Shown here one piece after another: positions 10,350 to 21,774 of a stretch of 64,000 nt of DNA (its first letter is position 1; each line of letters starts with the position of its first letter). This stretch comes from Corallium rubrum. Taxonomy: Eukaryota > Cnidaria > Anthozoa > Scleralcyonacea > Coralliidae. The notes below the pieces were generated by a model. The model ran no database searches. It saw nothing but the letters and a program-made list of their open reading frames with translations, and was not told the DNA's origin. The stretch is from positions 252,001 through 316,000 of the forward strand of contig CAXIUP010000161.1 in assembly GCA_964035015.1 (NCBI GenBank), in the 5' to 3' direction. A program made the translations under genes and the position numbers.

Positions 10350-11022
10350 CTATTTAACTTTATACTATTATTCCACTCTATACTATTATTCCACTCTATA
10401 CTATTATTCCACTCTATACTATTATTCCACTCTATACTATTATTCCACTCTATACTATTATTCCACTCTATACTATTATTCCACTCTATACTATTATTCC
10501 ACTCTATACTATTATTCCACTCTATACTATTATTCCACTCTATACTATCATTCCACTCTATACTATTATTCCACTCTATACTATTATTCCACTCTACACT
10601 ATTATTCCACTCTACACTATTATTCCACTCTATACTATTATTCCACTCTATACTATTATTCCACTCTATACTATTATTTCACTCTATACTATTATTCCAC
10701 TCTATACTATTACTCCACTCTATACTATTATTCCACTCTATATTATTATTCCACTCTATACTATTATTCCACTCTATACTATTATTCCACTCTATACTAT
10801 TATTCCACTCTATACTATTATTCCACTCTATACTATTATTCCACTCTATATTATTATTCCACTCTATACTATTATTCCACTCTATACTATTATTACACTC
10901 TATACTATTACTCCACTCTATACTATTATTCCACTCTATACTATTATTCCACTCTATACTATTATTCCACTCTATATTATTATTCCACTCTATACTATTA
11001 TTCCACTCTATACTATTATTTC
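10350..11022. repeat. 18-bp minisatellite, array 3
   Basis: More than thirty CTATACTATTATTCCACT units, the most uniform of the arrays. It lies directly downstream (minus strand) of exon C and upstream of the exon B cassette. Long YYYSTL-type and NSIEWN-type ORFs are artefacts of the stop-free 18-bp unit. Confidence 0.95.
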
Positions 11023-11084
11023 GCCCTGATTTTCGGAATGTAAGAACACGCACCACTTTTATATAACTAAACAAAAATACTTAC

Positions 11085-11351
11085 CAAAAACAGTAACCTC
11101 AACTCGTTGTTCGTCAGTTAAAGGTCCACTTTGCACTCGACAAGTGTATGTCCCATTATCGTTCTTACTGACGTTTTTTATGTTCAGTGGCGAACTCAGA
11201 TATCTCTTTGTCATAGGTATTGTAGTGTTATCTTTAAGCCAATGTGCATTAGGAGGAGGATTGCCACCCACTCCTGAACAAATACATGAAAAGTTTCCTC
11301 CTTCAGTGACATTCACAGGAGTAGCACAGCTAATGTTAGCCACTGGCTTAA
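11085..11351 (-). CDS. Ig-domain exon C
   Basis: Minus-strand exon of 267 bp with acceptor TTTTTCAG at 11354-11352 and donor TTTTTG|GTAAGT at 11085/11084, both phase 1. It encodes a complete Ig domain with NFSCICSG in strand B, HWLKD in strand C, LNIKNVSKNDNGTYTCRVQS in strands E-F, and the extra N-terminal Cys (NISCATP). It is clearly paralogous to exons A and B but more diverged from them than they are from each other. It has the same length as exon B and no internal stop, so it is probably under coding constraint. Confidence 0.8.
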
Positions 11352-11514
11352 CTGAAAAAGAGAAAAAATACCGAATGGTTAAAATTCGGTAAATATAAAC
11401 ATTTCCACAATGTCAATAAGAGTATTCAATTACTGCATAATTTGTTTCATTCTGCAAATTGATTGCTTTGAACTGGTGATGCACTAGTAGCTACAGCGCA
11501 ATTGTCATTTAAGG

Positions 11515-12484
11515 TAATTCCTCAGTCTTGCATTGCGCAGCTTTTCTTCGCATAAATCTGCAATACTAATTCAAGATGTATCCAAGTGTTAGTGACGAAA
11601 ATCCATAAAAATATCACTAAGGAGGCTAAATCAGCTAATAATAACTTTGACAAGAAGACACTGCTAACTTAATTTTTGGGTTTTGAAAAAGATCAAAAAT
11701 TTGTTGCGTGGTTTCGTATATAGATGAAATGATAGGGAGGTGCTCCATGTTCAAGCTTTAACCTTGTGTTTAACCATGTTTAAAATACTCGGTGAACCCC
11801 ACTTTTTTTCTCAATTATTATTTTCCTCCACCAGCTTTACAGTTAACAGTATTTATGTAACAAGAAAAAAGGTCGACATTCTTATATTGCAAAATTGTTT
11901 TTCAATTGTTATTTGTGTCAAATTTTCTTCCATTATGTTTTGTCACTAAATAGTTCATATATAGAGGATATTACACGGTGGCTTGAAGATGTGAATTTTG
12001 TCTTCGAGTGGTGAAAACAATATTTTACGAATGAGCGTAGCGAATGAGTAAAATATTGTTTTTACCACGAGAAGATAAAATTCATATCTTCAAGCCACCG
12101 TGTAATTTTCTTTTTATTATAGATTCAATGCAAAAGGTGGGAAAATGTTTAATCACGTGATCGATATCTTCACTAGTGAGGATATGGAAAATATGTCACT
12201 GCATATTTCTTAGTAAAACACTCCCATCTATATAATAAATAAGTAGATCTAAAATATCAAATATTTTTCCAGTCAGTATTAACTAATTAGTGCTTTTATG
12301 AAGGATTTTTCAAGATAAGACGAAATCAAAAGTTAGCCAAAATAGCTACAAATTTGGAAAACATCATGATTTACTGGCAGTTGTTCTAAACGAATTCGGT
12401 GACCCCAACTTTTTATTTTTATTTTACTATGAATGTATCACAAACTTTAATACTGAGGAGTTTCAGCAACTTTTCACTTCTGTA
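11515..12484. repeat. Insertion within the exon C cassette
   Basis: Compared with cassettes A and B, about 970 bp of extra AT-rich DNA is present here. It contains a foldback at 11971-12105 (TTACACGGTGGCTTGAAGAT against its complement at the right end). It also holds two direct copies of a CGGTGAACCCCAC / CGGTGACCCCAAC block at 11794 and 12397. No gene is recognised. Confidence 0.6.
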
Positions 12485-13390
12485 GAAAAAAAATACCTTA
12501 AAGTGCTTATGAAACGTAGATTAAGTTTGGTTTGTTTGAAATAATACGATGATCGCCTCGGATTCTTTTGTTCTCCGAGGGAATGTAAACTTCGTGTTTC
12601 CCTCATTGCTCATGCAAGAGGGAAATTTTTCCTTTGTCTTCTAATTTTCCCGTGCATGTTGATGAGGGAAAATTAGAAGACAAAGAAATCCTTCGAATTT
12701 TCCCGTACATGTTGATGAGGGAAAATTAGAAGACAAAGAAATCCTTTGTCTTCTTCTAAATTTCCCACTTGCATATATTTTCCCTCAACATGCACGGGAA
12801 AATTAGATGCAACTTCTCTGATCAACCGTGTAAATTTCCTGTCGGTAAGATCTCAAAGTTTTCCACGGCGATCATAATATTACAAACTAGTAACATGACT
12901 TTTCCGGAAATTAGCGATTAAATTTCCCCTTTGCCTCGGGAACATTTGTAAATGTCCGAGGGCCTTCCCTCGGGTGCGGGAAATTTAATCGCTAATTTCC
13001 CGAAAAGTCGTATTATTACTTATAAGAACATTTAGCTTAAAATGACAAAGTAACATCTTTTGCAGTTTTTCGTTTCCTTGCTTCGTTGTTGAGATATTTC
13101 AGTTTGTTTGATATGTAAATTAAACATTTTTACGTCGCATGTGCATAATGAGTTATCGGAAAGGTTATATATCTTTGCTATTCTAAAAACATAATCACTT
13201 GAAATTCTACATGTTTGGTGTTGTGAGAAACACACCCACACATTTCCTTCGAATTAATTTGGTTTTGTAATATCAACGATGTCATGTATAACCTTCTCCG
13301 ATAACTCATTATGCACATGTGACGTCAAACTGTTTAGTTTGCATATCAAAGAACTTGAAATATGTCTACTGTAGAACGAAATTATCTTAA
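12485..13390. repeat. Palindromic dispersed repeat, copy 3, with inserted MITE
   Basis: The family seen at 2040 and 9835 continues here but is split by a foldback MITE at about 12540-13016. The MITE has TAATACGA / TCGTATTA termini. Internally, a block ending GAAAATTAGAAGACAAAG is repeated in direct and inverted orientation (12620-12800), and the arms GGAAATTAGCGATTAAATTT / AAATTTAATCGCTAATTTCC lie at 12905-13005. Confidence 0.7.
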
Positions 13391-13907
13391 AGGGTATTAG
13401 CAATAAAAAATAAGTTTGTCTCATTTGAAAGAACTCGTCAAACGGTATAAGAAGACCCGTATCTGTTTTGGTTTTGGAAATATATCGACCAAAGACAGCG
13501 TGCTGTCCGCCATCTTTTTGTGATATTGGGTCTAATTAACCAGGAAATTGGCGACGTCACAAGCATGGTAAACCTGATGAAACTACTCCGTGGGTGACCA
13601 AATTTCCACGGAAGGCTTCTAAATGTTGTGGGTCAATTTAAAATGGAAATAGCGCAACAAAAAATCGAGTTTCTAGCTGATAATGTCATAAGGTTGGCAA
13701 GATAAAAATCTCACTTTACCCCGGTTATGTCGTCACATGCATAATTTTGCATATCGAAAATAATTCCAAGATGGCGGGCAGTACGCTGCCTTTAGTCAAA
13801 ATATTTCCAAGACCAAAACAGATACGGAAAAATTGTAAAAGGTCTTCTTATACCATTTAACGAGTTCTTTCAAATCAGATAAACTTAATTTTTATTGCCA
13901 ATACCCT
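13391..13907. mobile_element. MITE with TTAA target duplication
   Basis: A 517-bp element with inverted ends starting AGGGTATTAGCAATAAAAA, flanked by TTAA at 13387-13390 and 13908-13911. The arms are similar over about 90 bp, through AAACAGATACGG. TTAA duplications are typical of piggyBac and Kolobok elements. No coding sequence is present. Confidence 0.75.
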
Positions 13908-13911
13908 TTAA

Positions 13912-14218
13912 AAGCATTATTTTGGATAAAATATATTCAAAAAGCAAACAAAACTATTGGTACTAAATTGTTCATTTGTTGCCTCCTTTTGTTTTGTTAA
14001 TTTAGTCATTACCTGCTTTGACAATTCTTCGCCAACTCTACTGGAAATGAGGTACTTTTACTATCTATTTTACTACGTATCACTTCTAGGAAAACATTGG
14101 TATGAAATAATAGTATATTATAATAATAGGAAAATATTGGTATAATAAGTATCACGTATATACAGTGATGGTCTTTCCCTGCTGTCAGAAGTAGGAAGGA
14201 GGAAGCCTTTGCAAACAT
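13912..14218. other. AT-rich, nothing recognised
   Basis: No ORF with recognisable motifs and no clear repeat structure. Confidence 0.5.
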
Positions 14219-14700
14219 CCGAGTGTGGAATATATACATTTTAAGACCAAACCGGGACCAGTTGCGAAAAATGCAACTACACAGGCCTTCCGGCAGGGAT
14301 TGGACCCACGACCTTGCGATTCTAGTGCAATGCTCTGACCACTGAGCCACGGAGGCCGTTACCGAGAGCTTGATCGCGAGTTCTGTATACATTAAGGTGG
14401 TAATGCCAACAGAGAATTGGGTTTATTAGAAGTAATATTGGGCATTTCACTCGATTACATAGTGCCCAATATTACTTATAATAAACCCAATTCTCTCCTG
14501 GCATTACCACCTTATTATATATACAGAACTCGCGATCAAGCTCTCGCCAACGCCCTCCGTGGCTCAGTGGTCAGAGCATTGCACTAGAATCGCAAGGTCG
14601 TGGGTTCAATCCCTGCCGGAAGGCCTGTGTAGTTGCATTTTTCGCAACTGGTCCCGGTTTGGTCTTAAAATGTATATATTCTACGCTCGAATTTTCCTTC
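14219..14700. repeat. Folded-back pair of tRNA-derived SINE copies
   Basis: Two inverted arms meet near 14459. Each carries a tRNA-like head, on the minus strand at 14357-14284 and on the plus strand at about 14553-14625. Each head has an A box (TGGCTCAGTGGTC), a B box (GGGTTCAATCC on the plus copy, GGGTCCAATCC on the minus copy) and a possible anticodon loop CTAGAAT. The heads lack a normal tRNA 3' end and run into shared non-tRNA sequence ending near GGTTTGGTCTTAAAATGTAT, so they are SINEs and not tRNA genes. The centre is itself an inverted repeat around CACTCGATTACATAG. Confidence 0.8.
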
Positions 14701-15849
14701 ACCCAAAATCCTTAGAACATGCTATGTAATCGAGTGAAATGCCCAATATCACTGCAAACATCTGGTTGATGTAGCCGCCGCCGATGATCTTGGACGCGTC
14801 AAACCAGTTTTGAAAACAGGTTTGGTACAACACACATTCTGATTGGCTACTGAGCGTGCTTACGTAATGCCAACGAGTTGAGTTGTTTACGTGGTTGCGC
14901 TAGAGTGTAACAATTAGCGTTCCTGAGCCAGTTGAGCTGCTGTAACCTTGTTTTTATCTCTTAATTTACTATTACAATTCAAAACAGCACTTTACGTTGC
15001 TTGGGGAGTTAAAAGATGACTCACAGGGCTGGTGAAACACTCGGCTATCGCCTCGTGATGTTCACGCATATATCGTGTTTCTGAACTTCGTTGTCAAGGT
15101 AACTTCGCGCATGCGCTACCGGGAAAGTGTCAGATGTTGGATCTTTTCTCTGGGGACCTCTGCCAGCAGGGAATGATGGTCTTTCCGAAGTGTTGCATGT
15201 ACATGTATGATAGGATGGGTCATGAAATGTTTTCAATAATCCGTGGTGGACCATGAAATTTTGTTGAGTTTCTCAGTATTAGACCACTCAAAATCTACTT
15301 CTCAGTCTAAGAAGCACGGCTGGGGGTCAACAAGGTATCGTGCAAGTTTTCAGACTAAATTACAGTGTATATTCAGGCTACAATCAAGGAAATAATATAC
15401 ATAGACTTCTTATGAAAAGCATGTCCTTTTAGCATTGTTGGAGGCCAGTTGTTAAAGATTTAAATATTCACTGCCAAAATAGTTTGAAATAGTCCCCCCT
15501 TCCCCCCAAACACAATGTTGATCATAACATAAACCTCTGGATGTGATTTCACGCACACATCAACATTGCATAGGGGGGAGGGGGGAACATTCGGGAAATT
15601 ATTAGATAGTCTACGAATTAATGTCCATGATTGTAGATACACAGGGTAAGTGTACGACGTTGGTATTTATCTTGGCGATATCCAACAACGTGACTTCTGT
15701 GTGCATTTTGATTGTTTATACACGCAGATAGCATCAGATCACGTCAGCAGCTTGTTTTTCTTTTTTCATGATTTAAAATCCTTCAATAAACCACTTGAAT
15801 TTTTATTGTATAAAACAAATAGATTACATTTTCCCGTGTGCGTGTACTG
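14701..15849. other. No recognisable gene
   Basis: Short ORFs on both strands without motifs. A weak inverted repeat of G/C-rich runs (CCCCCCTTCCCCCC at 15494 and GGGGGGAGGGGGGAAC at 15574) flanks a short AT-rich core. Confidence 0.5.
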
Positions 15850-15958
15850 TAATCAGGTCACAGAAGACGTCACAGCGTGTAAAGTCACACTACTCAACTT
15901 CGTCTCGTGTCATACGTTTTTTCTCTTTACACGCTGTGACGTCATCTGTGACCTATTA
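15850..15958. repeat. Hairpin next to a MITE
   Basis: TCACAGAAGACGTCACAGCG and TTTACACGCTGTGACGTCAT form inverted arms of about 33 bp separated by about 40 bp. The right arm abuts the TTA target site of the following MITE. Confidence 0.6.
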
Positions 15959-16182
15959 AGCCCTAATCAAACGAGAACGCAAGTCATCGCAAGTTGGCAG
16001 TCAGAATTTCTGTGGCGGTCGTCCGAACACCCAAATTAACAAAATAAAGGTTACATAAGTGTTTTAAACAAGTTTTAACTTTGTCACGGTACATAATATT
16101 TTCGGGAAATTATTCAGAGCAGCTGGCTGAGATAGCGTGACTGCCAAGTTGCGATGACTTGCGTTCTCGTTTGATTAGGGCT
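15959..16182. mobile_element. Harbinger-like MITE with TTA duplication
   Basis: A 224-bp element with 46-bp inverted ends (AGCCCTAATCAAACGAGAAC and onward) that differ at about one base. It is flanked by TTA at 15956-15958 and 16183-16185. Three-base TWA duplications are the PIF/Harbinger signature. Confidence 0.7.
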
Positions 16183-16249
16183 TTACAATACACACACGCA
16201 GAAGAATGTGGTATATTTGTTAAGTAATATTTCATAAACGAGTGGGAGT

Positions 16250-16500
16250 GTTTTACCACGGGTTACAAACGCGAGAGGACAATGAAAATCACGAGGTTGT
16301 TAACCGAGTAATTGTTAACCGAGTAATTTTCGTTGTTCTCGAGTGTTTGTAAAACGTGAGAGAATAATGAAAATCACGAGACTGCAAGCCGAGTGATTTT
16401 TATTGTTTTCGAATGTTTTACAAACACGAGAGAACATTGAAAATTACGAGGTAATAGGCCGAGTGATTTTTGTTGTTCTCGAGTGTTTGTAACCCCTGGT
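16250..16500. repeat. Diverged tandem repeat, about 75-bp unit
   Basis: Three to four imperfect units contain GAGTGATTTTCGTTGTTCTC and ACGAGAGAACAATGAAAATC in alternating sense, so each unit is itself partly palindromic. Nothing coding was found. Confidence 0.6.
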
Positions 16501-16797
16501 AAAACATGATACATGAGTTTATGAAATAGCTTCTCAATCGTCAATTATAGTAGAGGGACTTGGTGATATTGGTGCATATTAGATTAGACAATGGTTTCAC
16601 GAATTTATAATTAAGAAATGTGGTAATAAACGGTTCTTTGTTTGTGCCATTTATTATCTGATTTCTTAATTATAAATTCAGTTTGCGCGACGTTTAGCGG
16701 GTTTCAAAACTCGTACACATGGCCAAATGTTTTCCTCTGATTGTTTATTAGCTCATGAATTATTAATGAGTTTGAGAATTATTTCGGACGCGTCTTA

Positions 16798-18126
16798 TAG
16801 ACTACGTTTACACGGTACCTGACGAATTCGGAACCGTACTCGAATTTGCAAGGTACTACCTGTTTACACGGAGTCGTTCACTGTCAGGCGCTCTTTTTTA
16901 AGTGTTTACACGGTACCGGACGTATTGTACACTAATCTCCTACCCAGACTCATTTGAGAGTTTTTGCTATCGTGCGTATGCGCAGACGATCTGTCCCTAT
17001 GCGGAATATGATATTCTTCTTATATCCAATCCTCTACCGCGCTATTCGGAACCGTGCAGGTTAAAAACTAGACCTGAATTTTTCAGGTCTCGAATTCGTC
17101 CAGTTTCGTGGCTCCTGTGTAAACGGAAGGTAGAACCGCAACCTCGTCCCCAGGGCCATTTGTGGGGGCTGGGCCAAGATGGCGGCCAAAAACAAAATGG
17201 CGGGAACAAATGGCCCTGGCACAGGCTGCAAAAAATGAGTCATATTTTGACTCATTTTTGACTCGGCCCAGTCTTCACGAAGTTTATCGCGCCTAGCCAG
17301 GCTCAATTATTTTCTGAATATTTAGTTCAGCTTGACTGACCCAAACTGAAAACATTCAAAACAATCATTTCCAAATACATTGTCGAATTATTAAAATAAA
17401 TACACTTTTAATAAATATCTGTAAATGCTTATTATTTATCATTTGCTTCACCGTTGTACCTAATTCGCAAGAAACTGGATTGCCGTTGTCTGGCCGGGCC
17501 GCCTTGTTTTCGTAAGTTTTCGGTGGATTCAATTCAGCGTTTTGAAAAACATTTAAGCTTCGTTTCGTCGAGAACTCTTGTTTGAAAAAAGCCTGCTTCT
17601 TAATGGCCAAACATGTAAATTCTGCCCTGTGGTGTACTTTCCTTTCGCAGCCAAAATACTTTTTGACTTTGTTCACCAAGTCTTTCGTTCGCCCGATTTA
17701 GAAAACACACTGAATTGCCGTCCCATGGACTTCGTTGTATGGCAGCCAGGGCACAGAGACGACACGACCCATCATTACATATTCTTCCGATGTTTTCACG
17801 GGTGTTTCGAAAGCTTTCCTCACATTTTCATTCATTTCGAAGTTGTTTTTTAACAGCCGGCAATTCTGAATATACTTTGAGCCCAAAAAGCAAATGCCCG
17901 CGAGTTAGCCTGCCGCCCGCCTTGTTTCCACCAATCAGAATACCTAAAACATCCAAAGTTATCTCGACCAATCAAATGTGGTGATAGCTCAGCCTGTGCC
18001 AGGGCCATTTGTTCTTGGCCGCCATCTTGGCCCAGCCCCCACAAATGGCCCTGGGGACGAGGTTGGTAGAACCGTACAAATTCGAGTACGGTTCTGAATT
18101 CGTCTGGTACCGTGTAAACGGGGCCT
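16798..18126. mobile_element. TIR element carrying a nested MULE-like element
   Basis: Inverted ends at 16805-16855 and 18078-18120 share GTTTACACGGTACC, GACGAATTC and GAACCGTACTCGAATTTG. The exact termini and target duplication are not clear. The right arm is directly next to a second TIR element (17139-18065), which must have inserted into this one. Confidence 0.7.
17139..18065. mobile_element. MULE-like element with 9-bp TSD, nested
   Basis: The ends read CAACCTCGTCCCCAGGGCCA, identical in both arms for at least 50 bp and then similar to about 80 bp. A perfect 9-bp duplication, GTAGAACCG, flanks it at 17130-17138 and 18066-18074. Nine-base duplications fit Mutator-like elements. The core (17240-17990) contains an open minus-strand stretch at 17886-17365 broken by stops, with no motif I recognise; it may be captured host sequence. 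The same terminal family recurs at 31187-31768. Confidence 0.8.
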
Positions 18127-18159
18127 TAATTAAGTCCGACTTATTTTCTCTCGTTTAAA

Positions 18160-18542
18160 TGGCCCTAATGTCCGAAATGTGCACGTCCGTAAGGTTACAG
18201 GAAGCCCTCTTCAAAATCAGCAGAAAACTATATTGTGGTTAATGTGAACAGGAAAATACCTTTTATTTTTTACGACTGGTATATAAGATACTGAAACCTG
18301 CACTAAAGTACTGAGTGCGAGGCTAAGATGCAAAGGTTTTAAAAATTAAAGACTTACTCAATATAATGGACATCGAGAGAAGTTAAACACTTTGTTTTCG
18401 AGCGCACTCGAAAGGTGATGATGATGAAACACTTTGATAAATATCTAACAAACTATTGTAAACATTTGGCAAGGTGTTTCGACAAATGACTTTTTGAACT
18501 ATATATAGGGCGCTTGTCTATAACCAGCAAACTACTGAGCTG
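18160..18542. repeat. Dispersed repeat, copy 1
   Basis: Shares CTCTTCAAAATCAGCAG and GGCTAAGATGCAAAGGTTTT with 32560-33060, with partial similarity to 25550-25900. AT-rich and non-coding. Confidence 0.65.
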
Positions 18543-18807
18543 AAGCCTGGTTTCCATTTTATCGCAACACGATCAATCAAAAATGAACTCGGCGATCCTA
18601 GCGATCGATCGTAACGATCATATGGAAACCACTGACGCAACGATCGTTGCATTTTATATGGCAACGGTGATTTTGCAATCTCAGCGATCTTCGCGATCAG
18701 TATGCATCCCGCGATCAGCGATCATAGAAACAGCGACACAAATGTCGATCGCTACGATCGTCGAGTTATTTTTGAGCGATCGTGGCGATTATATGGAAAC
18801 CAGGCTT
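18543..18807. mobile_element. MITE rich in GATC motifs
   Basis: Inverted termini AAGCCTGGTTTCCATTTTAT and ATATGGAAACCAGGCTT bound a 265-bp element whose interior is packed with GATC and CGATCG-type palindromes. No target duplication could be fixed. Confidence 0.7.
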
Positions 18808-19418
18808 AAGCTTCATACAAAGCAGATGTTACAAACGTGAACCAGTGAACTCTACATATACCTGGAAGGCTGACTCTATTCAATTCCAGGACTAAAAAGT
18901 GAGGAAAAACATGGCGGCAATGGGGAATTTTTGGACGTCAGTTCTTGGCTCCTACGCGGTCATCTTGGATGTCTGTCTTAGTCCTTTTTCTCGCGGCCGA
19001 ACCACAGGCGGCCCAAACGTACACCCTCTTGAGCGCGAGCAGTGTTGTGTTCCTTTCGTGTTTACTTTCTGTACTTACAAGAGAAATCCTCTGGGACCAG
19101 GGTATAGAAATTCGAAATAAATTTAGACAGAGAATATATAATTTAGACAAAGAAATATTTCAGACGGCCCTCACTTGAAGCTCCGTAAAATCCACAAAAA
19201 TCACTCGATCTCGCTAAAATTGTCGTCAGTACATTTGTCAAGAACTTGGCATTCAGTTCATTGCTCTTTCGACCCAAACGTTCATCTTCGCAGCTCGGGA
19301 AACGTTCCGACAAACTGAGGTGACACTGGCCGTTCGAATATACGCATACGGTGAGAGCTTTTGTGAAGCCAAAGCCGGTTTGTATACAAACGTTGCGTTT
19401 CAGTCGGCTGCATAGAAG

Positions 19419-20264
19419 ATGAAAGAGCAATGGCACTGTGCCATGGCGGCTGTAGGAGTGGATTTTGTGAGAGACAATGTTTTAAAGAAATCTGGAGGAT
19501 TAGAGCAGGATGGTTTACAGAAATGTGTTGGAAAATTTTCTCAAGAAGGTGACGATGTCAAATTAAAGAAAGAAAATGAATCTGATAAGCATTTGGAGTG
19601 CAACACGATCGAAATATGTTTTATCGATAACAACTCAGTTCCTGTCTATGTCGAAGGAGAGCCGAAAAAGTCGAATATCCGGGATGAAAATTTAAATGAA
19701 CTTACTTCTATGAAAGAAAATGAAAATAGCTCTATCCAAAATGTCCTACAGCCACATGAAACTGAAGGAAAGACGGAGGAAAACGACGAAAATTGTGCAA
19801 ACACAATCGACCACGTGGAGACTACCTTATCGTCGCCGACAAACCTTCGACACCAATCGTGTGATAAATGTCTTCAAAACGAGCAAGAGATTTCGAGAAT
19901 GAAGGATGATATCGCGAAGATGAACTCTTTACTAAAAGAAGTCTTAGAAAACGAGGAAAAAGGTGGTAAAAGCACAACGCAAGAGTCAGAATCAGGGGTC
20001 ATCATTCAAACGTTTGTTGACAATAACAACAAAATGGCGGACAAACTGCAAGCTCTCGAAATGGTGGTCGAACAAATTACGCAAGAGAACGCTCAAATGA
20101 AATGTATATTGGACATAAAACAAAACGAATGGTTGCAAATTGAAAATAAAAACAAATTAAGTAAGGAAAAGCCTATGGACGATAACTCTGTTAAAACATC
20201 AAATCGTTTTGAGGTCCTTGGCATCGATGACAATATAGTCATAGAAGGAACCTCTTCCGAATGA
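19419..20264 (+). CDS. LINE A ORF1, N-terminal part
   Basis: The ATG at 19419 opens 281 codons. Residues 1-150 are acidic and low complexity. A CDKCLQNEQEISRMKDDIAK segment and a long heptad-rich coiled coil (about 150-235) follow, then NRFEVLG near residue 262, a motif frequent in LINE ORF1 proteins. ORF1 products bind element RNA. A TGA at 20262-20264 ends the frame; downstream, EVLVLGDS in a different frame (from 20389) shows that the original protein continued into an SGNH domain. No RRM or PHD motif is evident. Confidence 0.7.
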   Translation: MKEQWHCAMAAVGVDFVRDNVLKKSGGLEQDGLQKCVGKFSQEGDDVKLKKENESDKHLECNTIEICFIDNNSVPVYVEGEPKKSNIRDENLNELTSMKENENSSIQNVLQPHETEGKTEENDENCANTIDHVETTLSSPTNLRHQSCDKCLQNEQEISRMKDDIAKMNSLLKEVLENEEKGGKSTTQESESGVIIQTFVDNNNKMADKLQALEMVVEQITQENAQMKCILDIKQNEWLQIENKNKLSKEKPMDDNSVKTSNRFEVLGIDDNIVIEGTSSE

Positions 20265-20385
20265 CAAGCCAAACCTGAACAACAATCTAGCATCAGTCAG
20301 CACAAATGTGCCAAGTAAAATTTTTTCTAGTCAGCTGAAAACCCAACGCGTAAACCAAGATAGAGCTAATCAAAAACGTAGAAAT

Positions 20386-21774
20386 GAACCAGAAGTGCTT
20401 GTGCTGGGCGACTCACATAAATAATATTTGTAAAAAGATAGCGAAATCTGTTGGAATTATCTACAGGTCTCGCCATCTTTTATCACCTACAACTAAGTTA
20501 TGCTTATATTATACTCTTATATATCCTTAACTAACCTATTGTAATATTGTATGGTCCTCTACTTATGTAACTAATCTAAACAGAATTTATCTTCTACAAA
20601 AACGGATTGTAAGAGCTCTGACGAACTCTGACTACCGTGCCCACTCCTCTCCGTTATTCTATCAGTTAAAAATATTAGATATATTTAAATTGAATTCCTT
20701 TTACATAGGTATATTTATGTTTAAATACCACCATCACTTGTTACCTGAATGTTTTGATAACTTATTTATCACAAACAATCAAGTACATAATTATAACACT
20801 AGATCGTCTACAAATTACAGATCTCACGCGTGTCGGACAAACATAAAGAAATTTACTATTCTTTCTGTTGGTCCGAATACATGGAATTCTTTTCCACCAT
20901 ATATTACGGCTAAAATCACCATTCCTCTTTCAAGAATCAATTATGCATTTTCCTACTTGGAAATTATAATGTCGCATAGACGTCGAAATCGACATGTTTT
21001 AGTTATTATCTTGTATATTATATAGTATTGTATGTATGTTCTGAACTTGTACAAAGATGTGGTCTTATTTTGAGTTATCATAGTGAACTTGGGGGTCTCG
21101 TGACTACTGTTACTAGGCCTCCTCTTCACTAAATTTACTTATTACAAAATTATTTTAGCTAACGAGATGGCCTCTTAATATAAGCCTCTTAGCTTCCTGA
21201 GGTCTTCTCGCTACTGCTCAACATTGATATTCAAATTATAATTAATGTAAATATCTATATTCTTGTTGTGTTGTGGCAAATAAATGATTGATTTGATTGA
21301 TTTGACTCGATGATAAAAAACATTGACCAGGCCAAAGTTTCGCATGCTGCTCGAGCCCAGGCAACCTGCAAGACATACCGGGGAGCTAAAATTCAACAAG
21401 TTCATGAAAACTTTAAGAAGGAGTGTGCTGAAGGCGAGACCAAAATTCACGGGATAATATTGCATGTAGGAACTAACAACCTTGTAGCTGAAGAAGCAGA
21501 GGAAGCAGCTGAAGAGATGGAGAAACTGATTGTGGAGGTACAAGCCAAAGCAGAGAATGTTGCAGTGTCGAGTGTTACCAAGAGGTATGATGGAAAGGTA
21601 CCACCTTCTAGAATCATAAAATTTAATAATTTATTAGATGATTTGTGCAAGAAGCATAGAATAACATTTATTAACAACAGTCACATAGATAAATCAATGT
21701 TAAATGGCTCAAATTTGCATCTCAACCATAATGGAGATAGGATGCTTGGTAAGTCATTTTGTGGCTACTTTTGA
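20386..21774 (+). pseudogene. LINE A SGNH-hydrolase-like domain, split by an insertion
   Basis: EVLVLGDS (block I GDS motif) ends at 20414. After the inserted LINE B the frame continues at 21309 with MIKNID and runs to 21774, including LHVGTNNL (a typical block III GxN motif) and an SNLHLNHNGDRMLG segment that provides the C-terminal DxxH-like block (here NLHLN). GDSL/SGNH esterase domains are known in CR1-type ORF1 proteins. The 5-bp repeat GACTC at 20410-20414 and 21304-21308 brackets the insertion. Confidence 0.8.
20415..21303 (+). mobile_element. 5'-truncated LINE (LINE B) nested in LINE A
   Basis: An 889-bp fragment encoding the C-terminal part of a different LINE RT: ICKKIAKSVGIIYRSRHLLS, LLQKRIVRALTNSDYRAHSS and the SVGPNTWNSFPPYI end motif, with a stop around 20528 and frame changes. 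It terminates in a TGATTGATTTGATTGATTT tail, typical of LINEs with repeated 3' ends. A GACTC direct repeat flanks it, consistent with a short target duplication. Confidence 0.85.

Noticed and set aside
14553..14625. A tRNA gene with good A and B boxes
   Set aside because: The acceptor stem does not close, no tRNA 3' end follows, and an inverted copy with the same non-tRNA tail is adjacent; a SINE fits better.
19143..19436. Minus-strand ORF in the LINE A 5' region
   Set aside because: It overlaps the inverted arm and LINE 5' UTR; no domain is seen.
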